DNA of 64,000 nt. It comes from UBA5614 sp034678545. GTDB lineage: Bacteria; Cloacimonadota; Cloacimonadia; Cloacimonadales; Cloacimonadaceae. Shown in pieces: positions 27,069-35,843 of this stretch; the stretch's first letter is position 1; every line of letters begins with the position of its first letter. The position numbers and the translations under genes are program-made. The DNA lies in assembly GCA_034678545.1 (NCBI GenBank), contig JAXDBS010000044.1, positions 44,314 through 108,313 of the forward strand, in the 5' to 3' direction. The notes beneath the pieces were generated by a model. The model was not told the origin of the DNA and did not search any database. It worked only from the letters and a program-made list of their open reading frames with translations.

Positions 27069-28835
27069 ATGAATATGCGTTTTTTATGCCTGGGGGCAAT
27101 GTTGTATCTATGTTATACGGCATTGACTTTTCAGACCCTGGAATCTGCTGAAATAGTTGGCCGGATTGCTGATAAAGACGTCAGCCTGGAGGAATTTGAA
27201 AGGGAGCTGGACGCTGCAATCGCCAATTACAGGCAGCAGAATCGTTCTGCCGATCTGAGTGATGATCTGATCATTCAGTTATCCGATCAGACCTGGCAGC
27301 GCATGGTGCAAAGTGAAGTGCTGGAAAGACAGATCAGGATCAGGAATATTGAAGTGACGGAAGATGATGTCCGAAATGCCATTCAGTCAGATCCCCCCAA
27401 GGAAGTTATACAGATGCCTGCCTTGCAGACCAAAGGGAAGTTTGATCCCGGGAAATACATGCTGGCCCTGCAACAGGACTCACAGTTCCAGTCTGCCGTG
27501 GAAAACTTCGTACGTTCCAGCCTGCCGTTTGAGAAACTGAAAGACAGCGTTGTTCAGGAAGCTGGCATCACTTCGGACAGCCTGCGATTTGAATATGCGC
27601 GCCAAAACGATGAGATGTTCGGCAAACTTCTCTTTTTCGACTATACACGTGTACCGCAGCCAGCAGTGACGGATTCAGAAATTGTGGCCTATTATGCAAC
27701 CGACAGGCAATCTGATCCCGAGATCAACTGCGGGCCTTACGCATCGCTCCAATATGTTGTTTTTGATCTCAAACCTTCCAATGCCGATTTCGAAGCCATG
27801 AAACCCGAAATCGACGCCATCTACGACGATCTGCTCAGAGGTGTTGATTTTGCCAGCCTGGCGCGCTGGGAATCAGATGATCCTGGCAGCGCGCAGCAGG
27901 GAGGCAGCCTGGGCACTTTCGGCAAAGACATGATGGTGCCTGAGTTTGATGCGATTGCCTTCGCTTTGAGGCCGGGACAGATCTCGCCGCCCTTTAAGAC
28001 GCAATTCGGCTGGCACATTGTCAAGGTTGTGACATTCGGTGTTGGCAATCAGGGGGAACCGACTGTCACAGCCAGTCACATCCTGAAGAAAGTCACCCCG
28101 TCTGACGATACCAAAAACGATCTGATCGCCCAGGCTGACAGGCTCAGGGCGGCGGCGCTGACGCAGGGCCTGGAGTCAGCGGCTGGTAAGTATGGGCTTG
28201 AGGTAAGGTCAGCCGGCCCCGTTCTCAACTCCATGGAATACATCCCGGACCTGGGCCGGATCAACGGCCTGAGCGAGTTTGCCCGCAAAGGGGCAAAAAG
28301 CGACATTTCCGAAGTAGTCACAGACCGGCACGGTAACCTGTACCTGGCCGAGATCACGGACCAGTCCTCTGAACCGGTCTTACCGCTGGCGCTGGTCAGG
28401 GACAAGATCCATGCCAGGCTGAGCAAACAAAAGCAAGTGGATTCCATGCTCAAAACAGCCCGCGAATTCGTCCGCGCCAATAAAAGCAAAAATTACCTCA
28501 CCGCGGCTTATGAGAATCTCGACATCCGCATCATCAATCTGCAGAACCTGCGAATGGACACCACGATCCCCGAGGTGGGTAACTCCAACCTGATCAACTC
28601 CCATGCCCTGGCACTCAGCAACGGCCAGGTTTCCAACCTGATCGAAACGAACGACGGCCAGTTCATCATTATCTGCGAAAACCGCGTCCGGCCTGATTTC
28701 GACGCCTTCGACAGAGATACAGAACTCCAGACAAAGCTGAGAAACAAGCTGGAGGAACAGGCCTGGAACCGTTGGTTTTACCAGATAATGCAAAACACAA
28801 ATACCCATGACAACCGTGCCCGTTTCGGCTATTGA
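27069..28835 (+). CDS. Periplasmic peptidyl-prolyl isomerase with two parvulin-like domains (SurA/PpiD type)
   Basis: 588 residues. A signal peptide (about 1-25) is followed by a SurA-N-like helical chaperone region (about 30-200). The first parvulin domain (about 220-324) includes FASLARWESDDPGSAQQGGSLG and PFKTQFGWHIVKV. A second, shorter repeat opens TASHILKK, which is how parvulin domains normally begin, and ends near RHGNLYLAEI; it lacks the GGxLG loop. This suits an outer-membrane-protein folding factor. ATG 27069 has AGAGGTG at good spacing. A TTGACA at 27021-27026 could be a -35 element, but no good -10 follows. Confidence 0.86.
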   Translation: MNMRFLCLGAMLYLCYTALTFQTLESAEIVGRIADKDVSLEEFERELDAAIANYRQQNRSADLSDDLIIQLSDQTWQRMVQSEVLERQIRIRNIEVTEDDVRNAIQSDPPKEVIQMPALQTKGKFDPGKYMLALQQDSQFQSAVENFVRSSLPFEKLKDSVVQEAGITSDSLRFEYARQNDEMFGKLLFFDYTRVPQPAVTDSEIVAYYATDRQSDPEINCGPYASLQYVVFDLKPSNADFEAMKPEIDAIYDDLLRGVDFASLARWESDDPGSAQQGGSLGTFGKDMMVPEFDAIAFALRPGQISPPFKTQFGWHIVKVVTFGVGNQGEPTVTASHILKKVTPSDDTKNDLIAQADRLRAAALTQGLESAAGKYGLEVRSAGPVLNSMEYIPDLGRINGLSEFARKGAKSDISEVVTDRHGNLYLAEITDQSSEPVLPLALVRDKIHARLSKQKQVDSMLKTAREFVRANKSKNYLTAAYENLDIRIINLQNLRMDTTIPEVGNSNLINSHALALSNGQVSNLIETNDGQFIIICENRVRPDFDAFDRDTELQTKLRNKLEEQAWNRWFYQIMQNTNTHDNRARFGY

Positions 28836-28950
28836 CCTCACATTTATTCTACCCGGTTTATCCCGATCGGTATTACTCTAAAAGAGTTATCAAAAGATAG
28901 AATCACCCTATTGATTCCTGTATAGCTCACCAATAATGGCACAGCTCTTG

Positions 28951-29033
28951 CCTGCTTGCACTACTTACCCATTACGGACCCAATACGGACAAAGTCCGTA
29001 ATGGGTAAGTAGTGCCAGCAAGGGCGAAGCAGG
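28951..29033. repeat. Palindromic 11-mer repeat element, copy 1
   Basis: A 22-bp perfect inverted repeat (28958-28979 with 28994-29015) encloses a 14-nt loop. The arms contain the unit CCATTACGGAC, and the loop holds a variant CCAATACGGAC. Outer arms CCTGCTT (28951-28957) and AAGCAGG (29027-29033) also pair. The same outer ends and unit recur at 51827-51909. It lies in a 278-nt gap between the parvulin gene and dinB. No coding potential and no T-run. Confidence 0.85.
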
Positions 29034-29113
29034 GAGAGCTTAATCCCGATGCGCTGGGGGCAGATGCATTATGCTTTCACTTGACTTCCCAGCTTTGCGC
29101 CCGAGAATTGACT

Positions 29114-30181
29114 ATGATGAAGAAGATAATACATGTTGACATGGATATGTTTTACGCGGCGGTGGAGATTAGGCAAAATCCGAAGCTGAAGGGCAAACCT
29201 GTAATTGTGGGAGGCCAGCCACGCAGCCGGGGAGTGGTTAGCACCTGCTCCTACGAAGCGCGCAAGTATGGCATCCATTCCGGTATGGCCAGCTACCAGG
29301 CCTGGCAGCTCTGCAAAAGCGCCATTTTTGTGCATCCCAATTTTACCATTTACAAGGAGATCTCGAACCAGATCAGGGAGATCTTTTTCAAATATTCTGA
29401 CCTCGTCGAATCCGTATCTCTGGATGAGGCTTACCTCGATGTCACACAAAACAGGATAAACGAACCTTATGCGGTCAATATCGCCAAGGCAATAAAACAG
29501 GATATTCTCAAGACCACCAAACTGACCTCATCGGCAGGAGTGTCATACAACAAATTTCTGGCCAAGATAGGATCGGAACTGCAAAAACCGGACGGCTTGG
29601 TCGTGATCCCGCCCGACAAAGCGCAGGAAGTGCTGTTCAACCTGCCCATAGATAAGTTTCACGGGATCGGCAAAGTCACAGCCGCCCGCATGCGGCACAT
29701 GGGCATTAATCATGGCAAGGACCTTTTCCAACTGGAGCTGAAGGACATGATCAAACGCTTCGGCAAAGTGGGCGTATATTACTATTACATCGTACGAGGC
29801 ATCGATGAACGAGAGGTCATTCCGTATTCAGATCCAAAATCCATCAGCTGCGAAACCACCTTTGACCGCGACATCGACAGCTTCCAGGACCTGACCGAGG
29901 TCTTGGCGAAGCTGGCCGACCGCCTCTCCTTCCGCATGCAGGGAAAGCAGATCCACGGCCAAAGCCTATGCCTCAAAATCAAGTACGACAACTTCGAAAA
30001 CGTGACCAAGTCATGCTGCCTGTCCGTCTTTACCAATGACCGTGATATCATCTACCATTACGCCGAGCAGTTACTGATCCGCCACTGGGACGGCAAGCGC
30101 AAGATCAGGCTGCTGGGGATCGGATTGAACAGGCTAGACACGGAACATAAAGATGAACAGGTAGAACTGGAACTGAAATGA
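29114..30181 (+). CDS. dinB: DNA polymerase IV (Y family)
   Basis: 355 residues, the usual DinB length. It is a translesion polymerase without proofreading. The catalytic motifs are HVDMDMFYAAVE (first Asp) and SVSLDEAYLDVT (second Asp-Glu pair). The nucleotide-gating YEARKYGIHSGM and the HhH-like GIGKVTAARM are present. Tandem ATGs at 29114 and 29117 are both possible starts; the longer reading at 29012 runs into the repeat element and is rejected. No LexA-type box was evident upstream. Confidence 0.94.
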   Translation: MMKKIIHVDMDMFYAAVEIRQNPKLKGKPVIVGGQPRSRGVVSTCSYEARKYGIHSGMASYQAWQLCKSAIFVHPNFTIYKEISNQIREIFFKYSDLVESVSLDEAYLDVTQNRINEPYAVNIAKAIKQDILKTTKLTSSAGVSYNKFLAKIGSELQKPDGLVVIPPDKAQEVLFNLPIDKFHGIGKVTAARMRHMGINHGKDLFQLELKDMIKRFGKVGVYYYYIVRGIDEREVIPYSDPKSISCETTFDRDIDSFQDLTEVLAKLADRLSFRMQGKQIHGQSLCLKIKYDNFENVTKSCCLSVFTNDRDIIYHYAEQLLIRHWDGKRKIRLLGIGLNRLDTEHKDEQVELELK

Positions 30182-30243
30182 CATCTAAACTTAAGCATTT
30201 ATCATTGTTTTACCTGCTTCAGTCTGATTCTGCGGGATTGCTC

Positions 30244-30249
30244 TTGACA
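30244..30249 (+). promoter_or_regulatory. Candidate -35 element upstream of tRNA-Asp
   Basis: A perfect TTGACA lies 67 nt upstream of the tRNA-Asp 5' end. A 17-nt spacer leads to TGAATT, a poor -10 match. A tRNA promoter is expected here, but the -10 is not convincing. Confidence 0.3.
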
Positions 30250-30315
30250 AAAAGGTCGGGGTTTCGTGAATTGCACCCGTTATGCTTGATCATGACGAGA
30301 AAGCAAATGCAAAGC

Positions 30316-30392
30316 GGGGGCGTAGTTCAGTTGGTTAGAACGTCTGCCTGTCACGCAGAAGGCCGCGAGTTCGAGTCTCGTCGCTCCCGCCA
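30316..30392 (+). tRNA. tRNA-Asp (GTC)
   Basis: 77 nt including an encoded CCA. The acceptor GGGGGCG (30316-30322) pairs with CGCTCCC (30382-30388) with one G-T; the discriminator is G389. The anticodon loop is CTGTCAC with GTC at 30350-30352, on the stem TCTGC/GCAGA. The T arm carries GTTCGAGTC. The layout matches bacterial tRNA-Asp. A terminator follows 8 nt later and then kdtA. Confidence 0.97.
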
Positions 30393-30400
30393 TCAGATTT

Positions 30401-30428
30401 ACGCTGTCGCAGGGCAGCGTTTTTTTTT
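30401..30428 (+). terminator. Intrinsic terminator between tRNA-Asp and kdtA
   Basis: ACGCTG (30401-30406) pairs with CAGCGT (30415-30420) around an 8-nt loop, directly followed by eight T (30421-30428). Only 18 nt separate the T-run from the kdtA ATG, and they already contain its ribosome site, so there is no room for a promoter downstream of the hairpin. Confidence 0.82.
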
Positions 30429-30446
30429 GAGGAAGGGTTCACCGCG

Positions 30447-31670
30447 ATGCTGATTTTGTTCCTGTTCTATACTATCATCCTGGAGCTGGCATACATATTG
30501 CTGTCGCCGATCTTGTTTGCCTGGCTGCGGCGCAAACCGGATGCGGAACGCCTGGCCGTGAAGTATCCAAAAAAGGACTTTGCCGTGCTGGTCCACGCCG
30601 CTTCAGTAGGTGAAGTCAACGGCATCAGGCAACTCCTGCTGGAGCTGTTAAACTCACATCCCCAGATGCGCATGATCCTGACCACCAATACCAAGACCGC
30701 GCGCCAGACAGCCAAAGATTGGCACGACAGGCTGGAAGTCGTCCTTTCACCCGTGGATGTTTTTCACCTCAGGCAGAAGCAACTGCTTTGGAACCGGCCG
30801 CAGCTCATCCTGGTGGCGGAAACCGAGATCTGGCCGTCCCTGCTGCTGTCGGCCAAGCTGGAACGCGTTCCCGTGATCTATGTCAATGCCCGCATGTCGG
30901 ATAAAACCTTCAAGCGTTATAAACAATTCGGCAGCCTGCTGCGCTGGGCCGGAAGCTCTGTCAAGGCAGTCTGCGCCCAGTCAGAAAAGGATTGCGGCAA
31001 GTTTGCCCAAGTCTTCAAGACCGAATGCATAAATGCAGGCAACCTGAAATTCAGCTTGAATCAACCACTTTTTGAAAAAGACTCACTGCGCAAGGAGTGG
31101 GGTTATCAACAAAAAGATAAAATCGTGGTCATGGGCAGTTCACGTCCCGGCGAGGAAGAGCTTATGCTGAAGACCTACGATGCCCTGAAAAGCGAATTCC
31201 CCGATCTGAAGCTGATCCTTGCCCCCCGGCATCCGGACCGGGTGGACGAGATCAGAAAAAAGCTGGAGGGGAGGGACGCGTCTTTTCAATCAGTTCGTGA
31301 GCCCGTTAAAGACATTCACATCATAGACGTCATGGGACAGCTGCTCCCGGCCTACGCGCTGGCAGACGTTTGTTTGATCGGAGGGAGTTTTCTGCCCTTC
31401 GGAGGACATAATCCGCTGGAAGCTGCCTACTATGGCAAAGTTATTATAATGGGCTTACATCATGAATCCTGCCAAGCCTCGGTAAAAAAACTCAGTAAAG
31501 CTGAAGCGATCATTATCAGTGACGCGAATAAACTGACAGCAGACCTGAAAAAGGTCTTGTCCGATCCCGATATTTTTACTGCCATGGGGGAGAGGGCGCG
31601 CCAGGCCCTTGCTGCCAACCGCGACTCCCTGCCCAAACACTTGGAAAAAATCAATCAATACCTGGACTGA
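30447..31670 (+). CDS. kdtA: 3-deoxy-D-manno-octulosonic acid (Kdo) transferase
   Basis: 407 residues. This inner-membrane GT30 enzyme adds Kdo to lipid A precursor. One N-terminal anchor helix (about 1-22) is followed by VHAASVGEVNG, which contains the conserved catalytic-region Glu. TTNTKTARQTAKD, VAETEIWPSLL and the donor-site GGSFLPFGGHNPLEAA are further family hallmarks. GAGGAAGGG lies 10-18 nt before the ATG. It is followed after 2 nt by amrS. Its presence shows a Kdo-type LPS. Confidence 0.95.
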   Translation: MLILFLFYTIILELAYILLSPILFAWLRRKPDAERLAVKYPKKDFAVLVHAASVGEVNGIRQLLLELLNSHPQMRMILTTNTKTARQTAKDWHDRLEVVLSPVDVFHLRQKQLLWNRPQLILVAETEIWPSLLLSAKLERVPVIYVNARMSDKTFKRYKQFGSLLRWAGSSVKAVCAQSEKDCGKFAQVFKTECINAGNLKFSLNQPLFEKDSLRKEWGYQQKDKIVVMGSSRPGEEELMLKTYDALKSEFPDLKLILAPRHPDRVDEIRKKLEGRDASFQSVREPVKDIHIIDVMGQLLPAYALADVCLIGGSFLPFGGHNPLEAAYYGKVIIMGLHHESCQASVKKLSKAEAIIISDANKLTADLKKVLSDPDIFTAMGERARQALAANRDSLPKHLEKINQYLD

Positions 31671-31672
31671 TT

Positions 31673-32662
31673 ATGCACGAAGCAAGGTTTTATGAAAAAG
31701 TGGGGGAGGGCGCTGTCCGCTGCCTGCTCTGCCCCAACCAATGCCTGATCCGGGACGGCAAGTTCGGCAGCTGCCGCAGCCGGAAAAACGTTGCCGGAGT
31801 CCTGATGGCGGTCAATTACGCCAGGACAGTCTCGCTCAACCTCGACCCCATCGAGAAGAAACCGCTCTATCATTATTATCCGGGCTCGCAGATCCTGTCA
31901 CTGGGCGCTAATTCATGCAATCTTCATTGCCAATTCTGCCAGAACTTTGAGATCAGCCAGGAAGATTGCCCCACCCGGGTTCTGAGTCCGGAGGATCTCC
32001 TCGATATCCTGCTGCGAAAACATCAGAATGCTGTCGCTTTCACTTACACAGAACCTTTCACCTGGTATGAATACCTTTACGATTGCGGAAAACTCCTGAC
32101 TCCGAAAGGGATCAAGCTGGTCCTGGTCACCAACGGCTACATAGAACAGGAACCGCTGCGGGAACTTCTGCCGTATGTGGACGCGATGAACATCGATTTG
32201 AAATCCATCCGCCCGGAGTTTCACCAGAAAATCTGCGCGGGAAAGCTGGATCCCGTCCTGGCCACCATCCGGACAGCCGCCCAGGCTTGTCATGTAGAAT
32301 TGACCAATCTGCTCATCCCGGGCTTGAACGATTCGGAGGAAGAGATCAGGGACCTGGTTGGGTTCGTCGCAGAAGTGGATAGAAATATCCCGCTTCACTT
32401 CTCACGCTACTATCCGCGCTGGCAATGCGAACTACCGGCCACGCCGGAAAGCACTTTGTTCCTTGCCTATGGAATTGCCGCCCAAAAGCTGAATTACGTG
32501 TATCTGGGCAACATCGCCTCGGGCGAACACTCTGACACGCATTGCCCCAACTGCCAAGCACATCTGATCAGCCGCAGTTTCCTGTCCATCGATACACACT
32601 TTATGCAGGGCGATAAATGTTCCAAATGCGGCTTCAAGATCTACGGCCGCTTTGCATGCTGA
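31673..32662 (+). CDS. amrS: AmmeMemoRadiSam-system radical SAM enzyme
   Basis: 329 residues. The cluster motif is CNLHCQFC (about 82-89). The N-terminal CLLCPNQCLIRDGKFGSC and LYHYYPGSQILSLG are diagnostic for AmrS, formerly called a PflA-like protein. The partners AmmeA/AmmeB (MEMO1 and AMMECR1 homologues) are not adjacent. The C terminus has two CxxC pairs (CPNCQA and CSKCGF), giving a zinc-ribbon tail. It lies between kdtA and the NusG-II protein. The reaction of this system is not something I can state from sequence. Confidence 0.9.
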   Translation: MHEARFYEKVGEGAVRCLLCPNQCLIRDGKFGSCRSRKNVAGVLMAVNYARTVSLNLDPIEKKPLYHYYPGSQILSLGANSCNLHCQFCQNFEISQEDCPTRVLSPEDLLDILLRKHQNAVAFTYTEPFTWYEYLYDCGKLLTPKGIKLVLVTNGYIEQEPLRELLPYVDAMNIDLKSIRPEFHQKICAGKLDPVLATIRTAAQACHVELTNLLIPGLNDSEEEIRDLVGFVAEVDRNIPLHFSRYYPRWQCELPATPESTLFLAYGIAAQKLNYVYLGNIASGEHSDTHCPNCQAHLISRSFLSIDTHFMQGDKCSKCGFKIYGRFAC

Positions 32663-33024
32663 AAACCTGGCTGAAACTGCTGACCCCGGCTGACGTGATC
32701 CTCATTATGGTTATCCTGGCTGGGGCTGCCGGCAGTTGTTTCCTTATCAGTCATCAAAAGGCAGGAGCATTGGCTTATATCTATAGGGAAGACGCCCTGT
32801 TTGGCATCTATGAACTGAATAAGTCGCAGACCATAATAATCAGTGAAAGCTGTACTGCAGAGATCAGGGATGGACGGATCAGAATGCTTTCCTCAGACTG
32901 CCCTGACCAGATCTGCGTGCGCCAGGGGTGGACCAACGCTTTACCCATTATCTGCCAGCCCAATCGTATCGTGATAGAGATCAGGTCATCGGAGCAATCA
33001 GAACAAATGCATATCCTGCATTAG
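32656..33024 (+). CDS. NusG domain II-containing membrane-anchored protein
   Basis: 122 residues. One N-terminal helix (about 10-31) anchors a small beta domain (TIIISESCTAEIRDGRIRML, then DCPDQICVRQGW and RIVIEI). This is the NusG_II family pattern, with the conserved Cys pair in DCPDQIC. Such stand-alone proteins are common in anaerobes, often next to ApbE or Rnf genes, and have no established role. ATG 32656 overlaps the amrS stop. Confidence 0.82.
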   Translation: MLKTWLKLLTPADVILIMVILAGAAGSCFLISHQKAGALAYIYREDALFGIYELNKSQTIIISESCTAEIRDGRIRMLSSDCPDQICVRQGWTNALPIICQPNRIVIEIRSSEQSEQMHILH

Positions 33025-33125
33025 GGATGTCAATTGACCGGATCATCTTCCTATTAACTGGACAAAAACAAGCATCGGAAAAGATTTGTTGATATGTTAG
33101 GCTCATAATTATAGATTGGATTGAA

Positions 33126-34412
33126 ATGAAGTATTTTATTGAAACTTACGGCTGCCAGATGAACATCTCTGACAGTCAGATAGTGTCTGCCATTTTGACT
33201 GAGGCAGGTCATCAGCAGGCCGGCAGATTGGATGAAGCTGATCTGGTCCTTTTCAACACCTGCTCTGTCCGCCAGAATGCCGAAGACCGGGTGTTGGGAA
33301 GAATCAGAAGCGAGATGCGTCGCAAGCGGCAAAAACCTGATCTGCTGGTCGGCGTCCTCGGCTGCATGGCACAAAGGATGGGGAAGAGGCTCCTGGAAAG
33401 TGTGCGCGGCCTTGATCTCGTAGTGGGTGTGGACCAGTATGACAAATTGCCAGCACTGGTTGACAAGGCTGAGACCGTTACGTGTCACGATCCAGATGAG
33501 AGACAACTCTATGACATGATCAGGCCGGCGCCGGATTCAAAATATTGCGGCTTTGTCACCATAATGCGCGGATGCGATAATTACTGCTCATACTGCATAG
33601 TGCCTTATGTCAGAGGCAGAGAAAGAAGCCGTCCCGTGGAAAGCATCCGTCAGGAGGTTTTGCAGGCGACGTCCAAAGGTATCATTGACATCACCTTATT
33701 AGGCCAGAATGTGAATTCCTACCGATATCAGGATCATGATTTTGCTGGATTACTATGTAACCTCAACTCCATAAATGAGTTAAAGCGCCTTAGATTTGTC
33801 ACTTCCCACCCCAAAGACCTCTCTGACAAACTGATAGAAGCCATGGCAGAATGCGATAAGGTTTGCGAGCAGATTCATTTGCCCATGCAAAGCGGTGATA
33901 ACGCCATCCTGGCAAACATGAACCGGGGCTATTCAGTTGAGCATTATATCAAACTGGTTGACAAATTGAGGTCAGCGATGCCCGATATCGCGATTACCAC
34001 AGATGTTATTGCCGGTTTTCCGGGAGAAACTAATGAGCAGTTTGAGAAAACGGTTGCAGCAATGCAGGCTGTCGGATTTGACTATGCCTTTTGTTTTAAA
34101 TATTCCAACCGCGAAGAGACAGCTGCTGCTAAAATTTTGAATCAGGTCGATGAGCGGATCAGGCTGGCGCGACTTCAAAGACTTATTGAACTCCAGAGAG
34201 AAATGACCGCCGTGAAATTCAAAAACCAGATAGGAAAAACCGTGGAAGTCCTGGTAGAGGGTCCCAGCCGGCAGGGGGGTAATCAGCTTTCCGGATATAC
34301 GCGTGATTTTAAGATCTGTGTTTTTAACGGTTCACCTGATCTGATTGGCACCCTGGTCAAAGTAAAAATAACCGAAGCGACGGCTGGCACTTTGATAGGA
34401 GTTCCGGTATGA
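33126..34412 (+). CDS. miaB: tRNA-2-methylthio-N6-dimethylallyladenosine synthase
   Basis: 428 residues. This radical SAM methylthiotransferase modifies i6A37 of tRNA. The N-terminal cluster Cys are in TYGCQMNISDSQ, NTCSVRQNAEDR and LGCMAQRMG. The radical SAM motif is CDNYCSYC (about 145-152) in MRGCDNYCSYCIVPYVRGRE, and a C-terminal TRAM domain follows (about 360-428). The motif set fits MiaB better than RimO or MtaB. It lies about 100 nt after the NusG-II protein. Confidence 0.93.
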   Translation: MKYFIETYGCQMNISDSQIVSAILTEAGHQQAGRLDEADLVLFNTCSVRQNAEDRVLGRIRSEMRRKRQKPDLLVGVLGCMAQRMGKRLLESVRGLDLVVGVDQYDKLPALVDKAETVTCHDPDERQLYDMIRPAPDSKYCGFVTIMRGCDNYCSYCIVPYVRGRERSRPVESIRQEVLQATSKGIIDITLLGQNVNSYRYQDHDFAGLLCNLNSINELKRLRFVTSHPKDLSDKLIEAMAECDKVCEQIHLPMQSGDNAILANMNRGYSVEHYIKLVDKLRSAMPDIAITTDVIAGFPGETNEQFEKTVAAMQAVGFDYAFCFKYSNREETAAAKILNQVDERIRLARLQRLIELQREMTAVKFKNQIGKTVEVLVEGPSRQGGNQLSGYTRDFKICVFNGSPDLIGTLVKVKITEATAGTLIGVPV

Positions 34413-34537
34413 CATTCAGGGCAACCATTGATTGCATTAAGCTATGTTATGTAAACTATCATGAATGTACCTATCTTTAACCCAGCCGGATGTTTGCCCC
34501 CCATCCTTACATATTATAAAATGAGAGGTAAGTGATT

Positions 34538-35416
34538 ATGATCAGCATGACTGGATACGGAAAAGCTTCCGCCATCAAAGATGAATATGAAATCGAGATC
34601 GAGATAAAATCCGTTAATGCCAAGTTCTTGGATCTGAAGTGTTATATCCCCAAGGAGGTGAACTACCTTGACCTCCCCCTGCGCACGACGGTCAACCAGC
34701 ACTACAAAAGAGGCAGCATCGAACTCAGAATGCATTACGTGGACAGGACCAAACCCCAAATTCGCCTCAACGAAGAGAAACTTAAGAACATCAAGTCCGT
34801 CTTCACCAAGATCAGGTCCATCCTCAAGACCGATCAGCTGCCCATGGAATACCTGCTCAAGGAATATGACCTGATCGAATTCAAGAGCACTTTGTTTGAC
34901 CGCAACGATTTCAATCTGGACATTGTAGCCGTTTTAAAGAAAGCCATAGCCAACCAGCAAAAAATGGCGCAGAAAGAGGGCATCGGAATAAAGAAGATGA
35001 TTGTAAAATCGACAGATATGATAATCGAATCTTTGCTCGGGATCGAGAACACAATCCCGAAATTCAGGCAGGAGCTTTTTGATAAAATGAAAGCCCGTAT
35101 TCAGGAAGTGCTGCCCTTGGCCAACAAACAGAACCTGGAGCAGCGCCTGATGCAGGAATTAGCGGTTTATCTGGATAAATATGACATCCAGGAGGAGATC
35201 AACCGCCTCAAGGAACACATAGACACCCTGCATAAATACATCAGCGAAAACGAAGGCAACGATCTGGGAAAGACGCTCAGCTTCATATTCCAGGAGATGC
35301 AGCGCGAAGCCAACACACTCGGTTCCAAATATTCCAATTATCATTCTTTCGCCAATATACTTCTGATCAAGGAAGAAGTGGAAAAGTGCAGGGAGATAGT
35401 CCAGAATGTCATGTAA
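34538..35416 (+). CDS. yicC: YicC family endoribonuclease
   Basis: 292 residues. The N terminus ISMTGYGKAS and the C-terminal EEINRLKEHID and KTLSFIFQEMQREANTLGSK are the YicC_N and DUF1732 hallmarks. The family includes RNases that act on structured and small RNAs (family knowledge). ATG 34538 with AGAGGT 8 nt upstream is preferred over GTG 34532. It overlaps the next gene by 11 nt. Confidence 0.93.
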   Translation: MISMTGYGKASAIKDEYEIEIEIKSVNAKFLDLKCYIPKEVNYLDLPLRTTVNQHYKRGSIELRMHYVDRTKPQIRLNEEKLKNIKSVFTKIRSILKTDQLPMEYLLKEYDLIEFKSTLFDRNDFNLDIVAVLKKAIANQQKMAQKEGIGIKKMIVKSTDMIIESLLGIENTIPKFRQELFDKMKARIQEVLPLANKQNLEQRLMQELAVYLDKYDIQEEINRLKEHIDTLHKYISENEGNDLGKTLSFIFQEMQREANTLGSKYSNYHSFANILLIKEEVEKCREIVQNVM

Positions 35417-35843
35417 ACCACTGTTGGAATGGACCTCCTTCCCTTTCGTGGAAAGGCCTTTGACTTCGCTGCTGCTTATCCTGTTCCTGATCCTGATCTC
35501 CATTCTACTGTGGCAGCTGGCTGTCGCTACCTGGGGTTACCATATTTTCTATGTCGGAGGTATGCTGCTTCTGATCGGCAGCCTTCTCCCCTATTTCATC
35601 CCAACGACCTATCAGCTGTACGATGATAAAATCGTCGCCCGATATCTGCTGATCAAAATCGAACGCAAGTACAGTGATTTCGGCTGTTTTTTTTGCGATA
35701 AGCGGGGCGCAATGCTCAGCACTTTCAAAACTCCCCGGAGGTTGGACGCATTCCGGGGGCAATCGCTGAGGTTCTCAGCCACACAGGCTGAAAAAGAAAG
35801 ATTGATAGAAATTCTTAACGAAAAGATCGGGAAGCAGTATTAA
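35406..35843 (+). CDS. Small membrane protein with PH-like domain
   Basis: 145 residues. Two hydrophobic helices (about 19-38 and 44-62) are followed by a beta-rich tail (YQLYDDKIVARYLLIKIERKY ... RLDAFRGQSLRFSA) and a closing helix. The order resembles bacterial PH-like membrane proteins and the product of 2950-3477. It is embedded between yicC (11-nt overlap) and rnr (1-nt overlap), so it is cotranscribed with RNA-processing genes. Function unknown. Confidence 0.72.
   Translation: MSCKPLLEWTSFPFVERPLTSLLLILFLILISILLWQLAVATWGYHIFYVGGMLLLIGSLLPYFIPTTYQLYDDKIVARYLLIKIERKYSDFGCFFCDKRGAMLSTFKTPRRLDAFRGQSLRFSATQAEKERLIEILNEKIGKQY

Noticed and set aside
28951..29033. Tandem 11-mers considered as a CRISPR array
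   Set aside because: Units are adjacent or inverted, with no unique spacers, and no cas gene is nearby. It is a palindromic repeat.
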